Shown here in pieces: positions 16,041 through 25,131 of a stretch of DNA of 64,000 bases (within the stretch, counting starts at the first letter, position 1; every line of letters begins with the position of its first letter). The stretch is from Thiodiazotropha sp040506775. Its GTDB lineage: Bacteria; Pseudomonadota; Gammaproteobacteria; Chromatiales; Chromatiaceae. Below the pieces are notes generated by a model, which worked only from the letters and a program-made list of their open reading frames with translations, was not told the DNA's origin and made no database searches. Location: NCBI GenBank assembly GCA_040506775.1, contig JBEVWC010000008.1, forward strand, positions 1 to 64,000. The letters run 5' to 3'. A program made the position numbers and the translations under genes.

Positions 16041-18038
16041 ATGATTTTGTCGAGATCGGCTCTCATCCTCATCCTGGGCGTGCTTCTGGCCGGCCCCCTG
16101 ATGGCCGCGACGGACCGCCCGCTTCTCATGGAAGGCAAGCGGGCCTTGTACCAGCGGGTACTCAGCAAACCCGGGGCGCATCTGTTTGAGCAGATCCAGC
16201 AGGGCGAGGGAAACTCCGTCACTCCCTTCAGCGTCTACTATGTCTATGATCGTCAATCCCGGGACGGGGCGGTCTGGTTGAAACTCGGCCTCAATCGCTA
16301 CGGGGATATCGCCGGTTGGGTGCCCGAAGTCGACACTCTGCCCTGGAATCAGGGGCTCACGGTGGCCTTTCGCGACCCCATGGGGAGCGACCGGGTGCTG
16401 CTGTTCAACGACAAGCAGTCCCTGAAAAAGGTCATCGAGGAGAATGATCCCGCCGCCTACCGCAGCCTCTATGACGCCGCCGCGTCAGGACACCTGGACA
16501 AGAACTCTCCAGTGGTCGCCATCCAACCCAGAACCCATATCGACATCCTCAAGGATTTCTACCTGGTACCCATCCGGGATCACGAGGATGTGTTCATCGG
16601 CAGCGAGCAGGCAAGAATGCTCGAGGTCTCGAGCGTGCCCCTGCAACCGGTTGAAAACAAGCCCCCCAAGGCCCCGGCCAAAACCGATACCAAGGCATCC
16701 CGATTCCGTTCCGCGGTGGTGTTCGTCATCGACTCCACCCTCTCCATGGACCCCTACATCGACCGCACCCGGGAAGCGGTGCGCAAGATCTATGACACCA
16801 TCACCCAGGAGGATCTTACCGGCGATGTGAGCTTCGGTCTGATCGCGTTCCGCGATAGTCCGCAGGCCGCACCCGGGCTGGAATACCTGACGAAAACCTT
16901 CGTCGATCTGGACCAGGGACAGGATGCGGAGGGTTTCTTCTCCCAGGTCTCGTCGCTCAAGGCTGCCACGGTCTCCAGCCGGGACTTCTCCGAAGACAGT
17001 TTTGCCGGTGTGAATGAGGCGATCGCCGGCATCGATTGGCAAGGACAGGACGCCCGCTACGTGGTGCTGATCACCGATGCCGGACCCCGCGACCCGGGCG
17101 ATCCCCTATCAGGAACCGGCATGTCCAGCGCCGCCCTCAGAAGCCTGGCGCAGAACAAGGGTATCGCACTGTCGGTGCTGCATCTGCTGACCCCCAGCGT
17201 GATGGCCGACCACCAGAAGGCGGAAGAGGTCTACCGGGACCTCTCCTACTACCCCGGCATCGGCAGTTTCTATTTTGGCGTGGAAACCGGTGATGTGGAG
17301 CGGTTCGGCCGGGTACTCGATTCCCTGGCCCAGCAGATCACCGAACAGGTGAAGCTGGCGGCCATGGCCTCCGCCGGGAAAAACCTGGCGGAAGCCCGTC
17401 AGGCCCGTGAAGAGGTTGCGTCCGAGTCAACGGATAATGACCCCCTGGCCCAGTTTCAGGCCAAGGTCGCGAAGCTGGGCTATGCCCTGAGAATGCGCTA
17501 TCTGCAAAAGGACGACAAACAGCATATCCCGAGTATCTTCAGCGCCTGGCTGGTGGATCGGGACCTTTCCAATCCGCAACGCCAGACCCTGGATGTTCGG
17601 GTGCTGTTGACCCGGGATCAACTGAGCGATCTGCACGCGATCATGCGCCAGGTGCTGCAAACCGCGGAAGAGGGTCTGCTTTCACCCCGCACCTTTCTCA
17701 ATGACCTGAAGAGTCTGGCGGCCACCATTGCCCGGGACCCGGAACAATTGGGAACCACCACCCGGGTCACAGGCGCCCGGGAAGGCAATCTGGCAGACAT
17801 GGGCTTTATGCGCGAGTACATCGAGGATCTGCCCTATACCGGGGAGGTAATGAACCTATCCCTGGAAAACTGGCAGGATTGGCCGGCCAAGGATCAGATT
17901 GCATTCATCAACCGTCTGGAAGAGAAGATCAACTACTACCAGGTACTGCACGATCACACCGATCTCTGGGTATCCCTGGACGGCGGTCCGGTCACCGGTG
18001 ACTCCGTATTCCCCATCAGTCTGGAAATGCTGCCCTGA
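16041..18038 (+). CDS. Periplasmic VWA-domain protein (PpkA sensor-domain-like)
   Basis: Exported protein of 665 residues. ATG 16041 is chosen because AGGAG lies 7 bp upstream; the in-frame ATG at 16023 has none. The signal peptide ends near LAGPLMA. Residues of about 25-200 form a region with MEGKRALYQRVLSKPGAHLF, which I associate with the periplasmic part of the type VI kinase PpkA. The VWA domain follows (SAVVFVIDSTLSMDPYIDRT), with MIDAS residues Asp231, Thr233 and Ser235. The C-terminal 250 residues are helical and unassigned. No kinase domain is present here or nearby. It is followed 13 bp later by the ABC ATPase gene. Confidence 0.82.
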   Translation: MILSRSALILILGVLLAGPLMAATDRPLLMEGKRALYQRVLSKPGAHLFEQIQQGEGNSVTPFSVYYVYDRQSRDGAVWLKLGLNRYGDIAGWVPEVDTLPWNQGLTVAFRDPMGSDRVLLFNDKQSLKKVIEENDPAAYRSLYDAAASGHLDKNSPVVAIQPRTHIDILKDFYLVPIRDHEDVFIGSEQARMLEVSSVPLQPVENKPPKAPAKTDTKASRFRSAVVFVIDSTLSMDPYIDRTREAVRKIYDTITQEDLTGDVSFGLIAFRDSPQAAPGLEYLTKTFVDLDQGQDAEGFFSQVSSLKAATVSSRDFSEDSFAGVNEAIAGIDWQGQDARYVVLITDAGPRDPGDPLSGTGMSSAALRSLAQNKGIALSVLHLLTPSVMADHQKAEEVYRDLSYYPGIGSFYFGVETGDVERFGRVLDSLAQQITEQVKLAAMASAGKNLAEARQAREEVASESTDNDPLAQFQAKVAKLGYALRMRYLQKDDKQHIPSIFSAWLVDRDLSNPQRQTLDVRVLLTRDQLSDLHAIMRQVLQTAEEGLLSPRTFLNDLKSLAATIARDPEQLGTTTRVTGAREGNLADMGFMREYIEDLPYTGEVMNLSLENWQDWPAKDQIAFINRLEEKINYYQVLHDHTDLWVSLDGGPVTGDSVFPISLEMLP

Positions 18039-18051
18039 CAGCACCCCTAAC

Positions 18052-18837
18052 ATGAGCGCAGTAACCCCCCAAAGCAGCGGTGCATCCGCCTCGCACCTGA
18101 CCGGCGATCGCGTATTGATCTACCATCTGCGCGATGTGGTGAAAACCCGCCAGGCCGAAGGCACCGCCTTTCGCTTGCGGGTACCCAGTCTGCAGATCGC
18201 CCTGGGTGAGAAGATTGCCCTCATCGGGGAGAGCGGTTGCGGCAAGAGCACCCTGCTGGACATGCTATCCATGATCCTCAAACCCAGTGAGATCGGCTCC
18301 TTTCGTTTCCGCCCGGAGCGTGGCGCCGAGCCGGTGGATATCTCCAATCTGTGGAACAGAAAGCAACTCAATCAACTGGGTGACCTGCGCCGTCTGCGCA
18401 TCGGATACGTCATGCAGACCGGCGGTCTTCTGCCCTACCTCAGCGTGCGCGAAAACATCAGCCTGTCACGCCGCCTGCTGGATATGCCGGACGACGGTCT
18501 GGTTGAGGAACTGGCGGCTGACCTGGGTATCAAGCAGCATCTGGACAAGTTGCCGCATAAACTTTCGGTGGGTGAACGGCAACGGGTTGCCATTGGCCGT
18601 GCACTCGCGCACCGCCCCTCAATCGTGATTGCCGATGAACCCACCGCATCCCTGGATCCGATCGCGGCGGAACGCATCATGTCCCTGTTCATAGAACTCG
18701 TGGATGAACTGCACATCACGGTGATTCTTGCGAGTCACGCCTGGCGTCACATCAACCGTTTGGGTCTGCGCCATCTGGAACATCATACCGAACGAGCCAA
18801 CGACGGCTCTCTGACCGAGACCGTGGTGACCGGCTGA
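18052..18837 (+). CDS. ABC transporter ATP-binding protein (LolD/MacB/TagT type)
   Basis: Cytoplasmic ATPase of 261 residues. Visible motifs are Walker A GESGCGKST, the Q-loop region YVMQTGGLLPYLSVRENISL, signature LSVGERQRVAIGRALAH, Walker B IVIADEPTASLD and the H-loop VILASHAW. This class energises FtsX-like permeases that pull on periplasmic partners rather than importing solutes. The start ATG 18052 follows the VWA gene by 13 bp. The stop overlaps the permease start (ATGA), so the two are translationally coupled. Next to a periplasmic VWA protein, it recalls TagT of the TagQRST threonine-phosphorylation pathway. Confidence 0.92.
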   Translation: MSAVTPQSSGASASHLTGDRVLIYHLRDVVKTRQAEGTAFRLRVPSLQIALGEKIALIGESGCGKSTLLDMLSMILKPSEIGSFRFRPERGAEPVDISNLWNRKQLNQLGDLRRLRIGYVMQTGGLLPYLSVRENISLSRRLLDMPDDGLVEELAADLGIKQHLDKLPHKLSVGERQRVAIGRALAHRPSIVIADEPTASLDPIAAERIMSLFIELVDELHITVILASHAWRHINRLGLRHLEHHTERANDGSLTETVVTG

Positions 18838-20048
18838 TGAAGCACCGGCTCAAGGACATCATCTGGCTGGCAGGCCGGGACTATCGCAACGAGTGGCAGA
18901 TGTCCGGCTTCTTCATACTCGCCCTGGCGGCCGTCCTGGGCCCCATGCTGATCCTGTTCGCGCTCAAGTTCGGCATCATCGGCAGTATGCTCGACAACCT
19001 CATCGAAGACCCGCGAAACCGTGAAATCCATCCAATCGGCAGTGGCCGCTACGATGCCGCCTGGATTGAACAACTGCGCGCACGCCCCGAGGTGTCTTTC
19101 ATCATGCCGCGCACCCGTTCCATTGCCGCCACCATCGACCTGGACAGCGACACCTCAAAACGAATCATCTCCGTCGAGATGATTCCCAGCGGAACGGACG
19201 ACCCGCTGTTGAGCGGCCGCCGGACACCCGACAATACGGATGAAATCGTGCTCTCACGCAGCGCGGCGGACAAACTCAATCTCAAGGTGGGCGATAGTGT
19301 CGATGGCAGTCTGGCCCGACGTTATCTCGGACGCAGTGAGCGGGTGCATCTCAAACTCAAGGTGGTGGATATTGCGGGTACAGCGAGTTTCGCCCGGGAT
19401 GGCGCATTTACCAGTCTGCCTCTGCTGGAACACGCAGAAGCGTTTCGCGACGGCCATGCGGTCGCAGAATACGGCTGGTCAGGTTCCACCTTACCTGCAC
19501 AGGATCGTTACTACCCCAGTTTCCGCCTCTATACCGATTCGATCTACAACGTCAGTCGCATGACGGATGCGCTCAACAAACTCGGCATCGAGGTCACTAC
19601 CCGGGCGGCCGACATAGAAATTGTGCGCAACATGGATCGCAACCTGAGCCTGGTGTTCTGGTTGATCGCAATCATCGGTCTGGTGGGTTTTTCATTTTCC
19701 CTGGGCGCCAGTCTGTGGGCCAACGTGGACCGTAAGCGCAAGGAACTGAGCGTTCTCAGGCTGGTGGGTTTCCGTACCGCAGAGATCGTCTGGTTCCCGG
19801 TTATTCAATCCTCCTTCACCGCGATCCTGGGCTGGCTTACCGCATCACTGATCTATCTGGGAGTCAGTTACTCCATCAACAATCTGTTTGCCGCACAGAT
19901 GCAAGCCGGCGAACAACTCTGCCGCCTGCTGCCGCAGCACTATGCCGTGGCACTTGGACTGACCCTGGGATTCGCCATTCTCGCGGCTGCTTTGGCGGGC
20001 ATGCGGGCGGCCCGGATTGAACCTTCTGAGGGACTTCGGGAGATTTGA
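18837..20048 (+). CDS. FtsX/MacB-type ABC permease (TagS-like)
   Basis: Inner-membrane permease of 403 residues with one N-terminal span (about residues 24-46, GFFILALAAVLGPMLILFAL), a large periplasmic domain of about 220 residues, and three C-terminal spans (LSLVFWLIAIIGLVGFSFSL; WFPVIQSSFTAILGWLTASL; VALGLTLGFAILAAALAGMR). This is the MacB/FtsX topology, and the length is close to that I recall for TagS. The start overlaps the ATPase stop. Such permeases usually transmit mechanical movement to a periplasmic partner, for which the VWA protein is the obvious candidate. Confidence 0.9.
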   Translation: MKHRLKDIIWLAGRDYRNEWQMSGFFILALAAVLGPMLILFALKFGIIGSMLDNLIEDPRNREIHPIGSGRYDAAWIEQLRARPEVSFIMPRTRSIAATIDLDSDTSKRIISVEMIPSGTDDPLLSGRRTPDNTDEIVLSRSAADKLNLKVGDSVDGSLARRYLGRSERVHLKLKVVDIAGTASFARDGAFTSLPLLEHAEAFRDGHAVAEYGWSGSTLPAQDRYYPSFRLYTDSIYNVSRMTDALNKLGIEVTTRAADIEIVRNMDRNLSLVFWLIAIIGLVGFSFSLGASLWANVDRKRKELSVLRLVGFRTAEIVWFPVIQSSFTAILGWLTASLIYLGVSYSINNLFAAQMQAGEQLCRLLPQHYAVALGLTLGFAILAAALAGMRAARIEPSEGLREI

Positions 20049-20220
20049 CCGGCCGTTCACTGGAAATACCCTTGCAGACATAGCGAACAGTGGTTTGTTC
20101 GCGAATGCAGCCGAGCACAAACTAATGGCCGACTTCCGGCCTGAACACTCAGGTGTACACTCAGGCACTTCACCCCGGAATCGATTCCAGCCAATCCCGC
20201 AATGTATTCACTGGTCATAA

Positions 20221-20257
20221 AAAAAGCGGCCGCCAAGTGCACTTGGCGGCCGCTTTA
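20221..20257 (-). terminator. Strong terminator after the VPLPA-CTERM gene
   Basis: The perfect 34-bp palindrome at 20223-20256 (AAAGCGGCCGCCAAGTG and its complement) is followed on the minus strand by a T-run. It lies 34 bp past the stop of the minus-strand gene at 20292 and could work in both directions, also ending leftover transcripts from the permease gene. Confidence 0.85.
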
Positions 20258-20291
20258 TCAGGCTAAGGTCAGTGTTAGATCAGAGCGATCT

Positions 20292-20765
20292 TCAGACCTT
20301 ACGACGTCTGCTGTAAGAGACGAAACCCAGCAGAGCGGAACCGAACAACCAGGCGGCGGCAGGCAGGGGCACGGCGCTCATGGTCAGATCATAGTCGGAA
20401 CTGATTTTCGGATCGATTGCGTTGAGGGCAAAACCGGAGATGGTGAAGATGTAATCACCTGCAGTCAGGCTGAAGGCCTGAGAGAAGCTGGTGCCCAGAT
20501 GGAATTGCTCATCCGTGTTAATGTTGGTCAGCAGCAGGTCATCGCCGAACATACCCTGATGGGTGCCCTGAAACAGGATATCCAGGTTGCCTGCATCTAC
20601 GCTGAAATGATAAGCATCGAGAAAATTTCCGGTAGGCTGGGGAGTGGCATAGGTATCACCAACCCCTGAGAAAGAACCGGCGTCGTAGGACGCGGCCTGA
20701 GCACCCAGGGACAGGAAAGCCAGCAGAGTTCCCAGTGTGAGTGTGCGTAAGAGTAACTTCTTCAT
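20292..20765 (-). CDS. VPLPA-CTERM sorting domain protein
   Basis: Small exported protein of 157 residues. It has a signal peptide ending in GAQA, then about 105 residues of predicted beta structure (YHFSVDAGNLDILFQGTHQG; LTAGDYIFTISGFALNAIDP), and a C-terminal sorting signal of VPLPA, hydrophobic segment AAWLFGSALLGFVSY and basic tail SRRRKV. The VPLPA-CTERM class is thought to be handled by an exosortase-type system that removes the tail and releases the protein to the surface. No exosortase gene is in this window. A strong terminator follows. Upstream, at 20789-20801, is the interrupted palindrome AACTAG-T-CTAGTT, a possible operator. Confidence 0.88.
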   Translation of the reverse strand: MKKLLLRTLTLGTLLAFLSLGAQAASYDAGSFSGVGDTYATPQPTGNFLDAYHFSVDAGNLDILFQGTHQGMFGDDLLLTNINTDEQFHLGTSFSQAFSLTAGDYIFTISGFALNAIDPKISSDYDLTMSAVPLPAAAWLFGSALLGFVSYSRRRKV

Positions 20766-20969
20766 AATTTCATCCTTAAAATGTTTCTAACTAGTCTAGT
20801 TACCTTCAGCCAAAACGGCTTATGGCAACGTGAAATTACCATTAGGTTCCTAAAGTGGCAATTCTGAATACCCCTTATGTGGAACTGGTTCGCAGGTTTC
20901 GCAAATGCGGACAGAACTTCGGGTATTGAACTCTGTTCACATGCAATCGCAAATAAACAGTGTATAGAT

Positions 20970-23324
20970 CTAATTGGGAAAAAGTATGACCTCGACTCGA
21001 CGGATACCACGACGCTCATCCAGGGTGTTCTGCCCGGACTCAGGACTGACGGCGCCCACTGCTGCAACTCGCAAACGCGCATCGTTCACACCACGTTGCA
21101 GGAAGAACTGTTTGACCTCTTCGGCGCGCTTGAGTGAAAGGCGATCGTTATAGACCTTGTTTCCCTGGGGATCGGCATAACCGGTGATCTTCAGAAATGT
21201 GTTTTCATCCAAAAGCATTTTGTATTGAATTGACTTCAACAATGGAATGTATTGAGTGGGTATGCTGAATTTATTGAAGTCAAAATAGACGAAGTAACGT
21301 GTCGCAAGTGCAATATTTTCATACGAACTGACATCAGGATCCCCCATGGTCAGATTCTTCTCGGTATCCGGAACCGGGTGGTTGACTTCAACTGCCCGAA
21401 CCACATCTGCCTCGGGAACGGCTGGCACGGGACCATTCGATTCCGATCTCCGGGGGGGCTGCACCGCAGTCAATCGCCCTGCATTGAAAGGTACGGAGGA
21501 CTCCTGAATCACCGTGCGTTCATTCAGAAACTTTACTTCCACCTCGTGCCACAAACGACCGAAGGCATCCGGAAACAATTGGACCATAAGCATGATCAAA
21601 CCGCCCACCGCGACCCAGGCGGCAACATGTAACAGTGAACGTTTGATCTTTTTAGCCAACCCGGATTCCCCCGGGTAGGCGTGATGAACCTGCTCCTGAC
21701 CGGCATTGATTTCAGGACAACCATCCACCCACAGGGATGGCATGCTCAGATTCTCATCAACCGATATACCATGTGTGCTGTTGAACAGGGATACCGATGG
21801 TAAGCCACCCTTTTCCGGATTGCCGACACTGCTTGCAGACGTGCTGGAAACATTCGAACTGTTTTCACTCGACATGAACCAGACACCGCCCCAACGATGC
21901 TCGGGATCCGCCGCTGAAGGAAGCCTGGGTTCCTTCCTGTCTGGAGAAGACTTCTTCACAGTAGCGGGTTTTGTAGCTTTCTTGTTTGCCTGCCGGGAAG
22001 ACTTCGGCTGGTTACGACGACTATCGTTACGGGTCTCCGAGAACACACTGCCCAAATCCATCGAATCCAGAGAACCTTTCCAGATATCTTCGGCACTGGG
22101 CAGAGATGCTGATGATTTGGCTTCGCCTGGCGCATGCTTTGGTTGCTGATCAGGTTCCGATTCCGGGGCAGGCCGTGACTTTGAATCGTTACTTACCTGG
22201 GGCAATGTGGATTGTCGCTCGGTGTGGAGATGCGATTCGTCTTTCCAGATCAGCCAATCGGAATCCAGGGCATCGAAATCCTCCAGCGATTCCAATGGCA
22301 CCTCATCGATCGCCGAGAGAAAATTTTCCGTGATGTTCTGCGTGCGCTCAACCAGTGCGGGGTCAGGTTGCGTAGCCACGTTTTGAATGGGCTGGCGATG
22401 CGGCTCACTTATCGGGTGATCGCCAACCGCCTGCTGCATACCCTGATGCTGCTTTGCAGAGCGGTACTGGGCGGCGAACTGTTGAACTGTCACTTGCCCG
22501 GCCAGACTGATCCTCTGCTCATCCACCAACTCTTCAATGATGGTCAGGGCATCTTCATCGGTCAGCTCCTGCTTCTCCTCCAATGAGCCAAACAGCAGCA
22601 AACGACTCATCAGATGATTGATGTTTCTCGGCACACCCTGGGATGCCTGATGAATCAGATGGTAGACCTCGTCCTGAATTTGAGGTTTCTGCTGCCATCC
22701 CACTATTCCCAGTCGATGTATGACGTACTCCCGGGTTTGCTCCTCAGTCATCGGTTGAATTTGACAGATTGCAATCAACCGCTGCTGAATGTGTTCCATA
22801 CCCGGACCGAGCAACAGTTCTCGCAATTCATCGTGTCCGATCAATACGATCTGCAGCAAGGAATGGCTGCCCTGCTGAAGATTCGATAGCAATCTCAACT
22901 CTTCAAGACCATTCAAAGAGAGGTTTTGCGCCTCATCGAGAAAAAGAATGGACCTCTTACCCTGTTCATGCAGACTGGAAAGATGTTTGTGGATACTGGT
23001 CAGCAGCGTAGCCTTGTTGTACGTCTCAGCGGGAAGACCGTACTCCAAAGCAACCTTGCGCAATAACTCTTCTGCATGCAACTGACTGGTGACCAGATTC
23101 AGGGCCTGGAATTTTTCTGCGTCGATCTCTGATATGACATCCCTCACCAGGGTGGTCTTGCCGGACCCTGGCTGGCCTGTAATCATGACGAAGCCCTCGC
23201 CCTGTTGCAGCGCATAGGCCAGGTAGGCAGAAGCCCTCAGATAATTCTTGTGCGCGTAGCGAAATTTTTCGTCTGCGCTTAAGCGGAAGGGTGTATCCCT
23301 AAATCCATAGTAAGACTCATACAT
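20970..23324 (-). CDS. ExeA-type AAA ATPase fused to an OmpA-like periplasmic domain
   Basis: Bitopic protein of 784 residues. I start at MYESYYGFRDTPFRLSAD (23324), which matches the family N-terminus; GAGGG lies 12 bp upstream. Residues 1-260 are an ExeA/GspA-type AAA ATPase: Walker A GQPGSGKT at about 50-57, Walker B SILFLDEAQNL and RNINHLMSRLLLFG. A Ser/Gln/Pro-rich linker of about 300 residues follows, then one membrane span at about 563-583 (VAAWVAVGGLIMLMVQLFPD) and a C-terminal OmpA-like peptidoglycan-binding domain (ITGYADPQGN; NDRLSLKRAEEVKQFF; GIRRVEVIL). Classical ExeA has a different peptidoglycan-binding domain in that place. It may open the cell wall for a secretion or export machine. 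No secretin genes are nearby. Confidence 0.88.
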   Translation of the reverse strand: MYESYYGFRDTPFRLSADEKFRYAHKNYLRASAYLAYALQQGEGFVMITGQPGSGKTTLVRDVISEIDAEKFQALNLVTSQLHAEELLRKVALEYGLPAETYNKATLLTSIHKHLSSLHEQGKRSILFLDEAQNLSLNGLEELRLLSNLQQGSHSLLQIVLIGHDELRELLLGPGMEHIQQRLIAICQIQPMTEEQTREYVIHRLGIVGWQQKPQIQDEVYHLIHQASQGVPRNINHLMSRLLLFGSLEEKQELTDEDALTIIEELVDEQRISLAGQVTVQQFAAQYRSAKQHQGMQQAVGDHPISEPHRQPIQNVATQPDPALVERTQNITENFLSAIDEVPLESLEDFDALDSDWLIWKDESHLHTERQSTLPQVSNDSKSRPAPESEPDQQPKHAPGEAKSSASLPSAEDIWKGSLDSMDLGSVFSETRNDSRRNQPKSSRQANKKATKPATVKKSSPDRKEPRLPSAADPEHRWGGVWFMSSENSSNVSSTSASSVGNPEKGGLPSVSLFNSTHGISVDENLSMPSLWVDGCPEINAGQEQVHHAYPGESGLAKKIKRSLLHVAAWVAVGGLIMLMVQLFPDAFGRLWHEVEVKFLNERTVIQESSVPFNAGRLTAVQPPRRSESNGPVPAVPEADVVRAVEVNHPVPDTEKNLTMGDPDVSSYENIALATRYFVYFDFNKFSIPTQYIPLLKSIQYKMLLDENTFLKITGYADPQGNKVYNDRLSLKRAEEVKQFFLQRGVNDARLRVAAVGAVSPESGQNTLDERRGIRRVEVILFPN

Positions 23325-23414
23325 TTGCTGGAATCCCTCGTATGGTCCATCACTCAGCATGTATTGAGCTTGAGTCTAAGGCATTGTGTTGACCGATGAA
23401 ATGGGCATAAGCAT

Positions 23415-23460
23415 AAAAAAATCCCGAGGCTGGGTGATAGATTCCCAAAACCTCAGGATT
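23415..23460 (-). terminator. Terminator of the Ig/FnIII lipoprotein gene
   Basis: On the minus strand ATCCtGAGG pairs with CCTCgGGAT around an inner GGG/CCC pairing, and the hairpin is followed by seven T's. It lies 66 bp after the stop of the lipoprotein gene and ahead of the ExeA-OmpA gene, so the two minus-strand genes are separate units. Confidence 0.8.
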
Positions 23461-23525
23461 GATAGGTCAGTAGCAGTTCAGCCCAAGCCCGATGATCGGT
23501 TTGGTTTGCTTATTCAAACTCTCCG

Positions 23526-24740
23526 TTAGTTGACACTCTTCATGACAACGTTGGACAACTCACTGGCACGTCCACTCAGGTCATAGGCAGAAATGGCAAC
23601 GTAGTAATTGCCCAGTTCGATATCATCGATGGTATAGCTGCTGATATCGCCCCGGTTGACATCCACATACATCTGCAGATTGCTTTGGCTTGTACCCACA
23701 TAGATGGTGTAACCATCGATGTCCGCAAGGCTCAGCGGTGTGCCGTCTATACGGGTTGACGGGGCAGTCCATCTCAGTGACATCGAACCGGTCGCGGCAG
23801 CAACCTCCACGGTGTTCACCCGAATCGAGAAGGCCGCCAGAGTCACATCATCGGTGCCATCAGTGACGGTGATGCGGATATTGTTGTAGTCACCCACATC
23901 CTGAGCCGCGGGGGTACCCGTCAAGGCGCCGGTGTTCGTGTTGAAACTTGCCCAGAAAGGCAGATTGGCCACGCTGAAACTCAAATCGTCCCCATCCGCA
24001 TCGTCAGCCGAGGGGGTAAAACTGTAGGCCGAACCAACATCGACACTGGTTTCAGGGGTGCCGCTGATGGTCGGTGCTTCATTGGCAGCAGCCTGGGCTT
24101 CGGTGCACATCTCGTTGGAGACGTAGAACTCGGACGCTTCAACGTAGCGCGATTCGATTTTGAAACAATGGCGAACGCCCAGGTCCAGACCGGTGATGGT
24201 CGCGCTGGTCGCTGCAGTGCGATCAGTGCCCATGTCCAGCTCATCAATCCATACGTCGTATCCACCGTCCGGGTCGGAATTGTCATTGTTCCAGCTCAGC
24301 AGCACATCCTCGCCACTGATATTGGCGGTCAGCAAAACGGGGGCGCCGCGGGTGACGGTCTCTTCGACGACAGGGGCGGCTTCTTCCTCGGTTACAGGAG
24401 CGGCTTCTTCCACCGGGGTTTCGGTGCTGCCACTGGTGTCGGATCCGGTGCTGGGCGCAGGTGTCGGGTTTGTGACACTGGAAACCGGAGGCGCTACCGG
24501 AGTCGGGGTGGGATCGGTGGTTTCTTCAGTTGACCCGCTTCCGGAGTTATCCTGACTTCCATTGTCGGCCGGGGTACCGGTGTCGTTGGTGTTGCCTGCA
24601 GTTTCGCCGTCATTGGAAACGATGGTTTCGTCTTGCGGATTGCTGGCTGTCTCAGTGGATTCTGTGCTACTACCTCCACCACATGCACTGAGCATCAGAC
24701 TGATGAAAAGCGCGATCAGGATGGTCTGCAGGGATCTCAT
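23526..24740 (-). CDS. Lipoprotein with Ig-like and fibronectin-type domains
   Basis: Surface-type lipoprotein of 404 residues. ATG 24740 is preferred because GAGG lies 9 bp upstream and the signal peptide runs straight into the lipobox LMLSAC followed by GGGSS. Residues of about 15-125 are low-complexity Thr/Ser/Pro/Glu (TDPTPTPVAPPVSSVTNPTP). Next is an FnIII-like module (NISGEDVLLSWNNDNSDPDG), a cadherin-like or putative Ig module (PTISGTPETSVDVGSAYSFT; GALTGTPAAQDVGDYN) and a second FnIII-like module (GSMSLRWTAPSTRIDG). The function is probably adhesion or matrix attachment. Gene-specific function is unknown. Confidence 0.82.
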   Translation of the reverse strand: MRSLQTILIALFISLMLSACGGGSSTESTETASNPQDETIVSNDGETAGNTNDTGTPADNGSQDNSGSGSTEETTDPTPTPVAPPVSSVTNPTPAPSTGSDTSGSTETPVEEAAPVTEEEAAPVVEETVTRGAPVLLTANISGEDVLLSWNNDNSDPDGGYDVWIDELDMGTDRTAATSATITGLDLGVRHCFKIESRYVEASEFYVSNEMCTEAQAAANEAPTISGTPETSVDVGSAYSFTPSADDADGDDLSFSVANLPFWASFNTNTGALTGTPAAQDVGDYNNIRITVTDGTDDVTLAAFSIRVNTVEVAAATGSMSLRWTAPSTRIDGTPLSLADIDGYTIYVGTSQSNLQMYVDVNRGDISSYTIDDIELGNYYVAISAYDLSGRASELSNVVMKSVN

Positions 24741-25131
24741 TTCCAAGTGCCTCAAATTCAATTGCTGCATAGAGTAACGGCATTCCTACACACATCATGA
24801 GGAACTGGGTCACAGATCAGCATACCGACCTTGGAACACCCCAATTATGGCGTTAATTTCATAGATTATTCATATATTTAACCATTAATCACAAATTGAA
24901 CAGAACTCATAAAACAGGCCAAAACAGGGCCATTTTAAGCCTGTTCAAATTTGATCATTTTGGTAGGTTTTGACCCGCGTCACATAAAGTCAGGAGCGCA
25001 AACGAGATGGATTATCAATCGTCCCACCCGGTCCCGGGGGTAATCGGTAGCAATTGGCGGGTTGAAGCTGTGTCATTCGGACACTTATACTCAGCCCACT
25101 TTCCCAGAATAACGACACAGGCTGCATCCGC
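24741..25131. other. AT-rich divergent intergenic region
   Basis: This 391-bp gap separates the minus-strand lipoprotein gene from the plus-strand aminotransferase gene. For the lipoprotein, the minus strand shows TTGTGA, about 18 bp, then AATAAT around 24868-24893, a fair promoter. Short inverted arms AACAGGC (24913) and GCCTGTT (24939) flank a small loop between the two promoters and might be an operator. No ORF or RNA gene is supported. Confidence 0.4.
25062..25091 (+). promoter_or_regulatory. Sigma-70 promoter of the class V aminotransferase gene
   Basis: TTGAAG at 25062-25067 and TATACT at 25086-25091 have an 18-bp spacer. The start would be near 25098, leaving a 5' leader of about 34 nt before ATG 25132. 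Confidence 0.55.

Noticed and set aside
24160..24560. Ser/Val/Gly-rich plus-strand open frames opposite the Ig/FnIII lipoprotein
   Set aside because: They arise from the low-complexity Thr/Glu/Pro codons of the lipoprotein linker.
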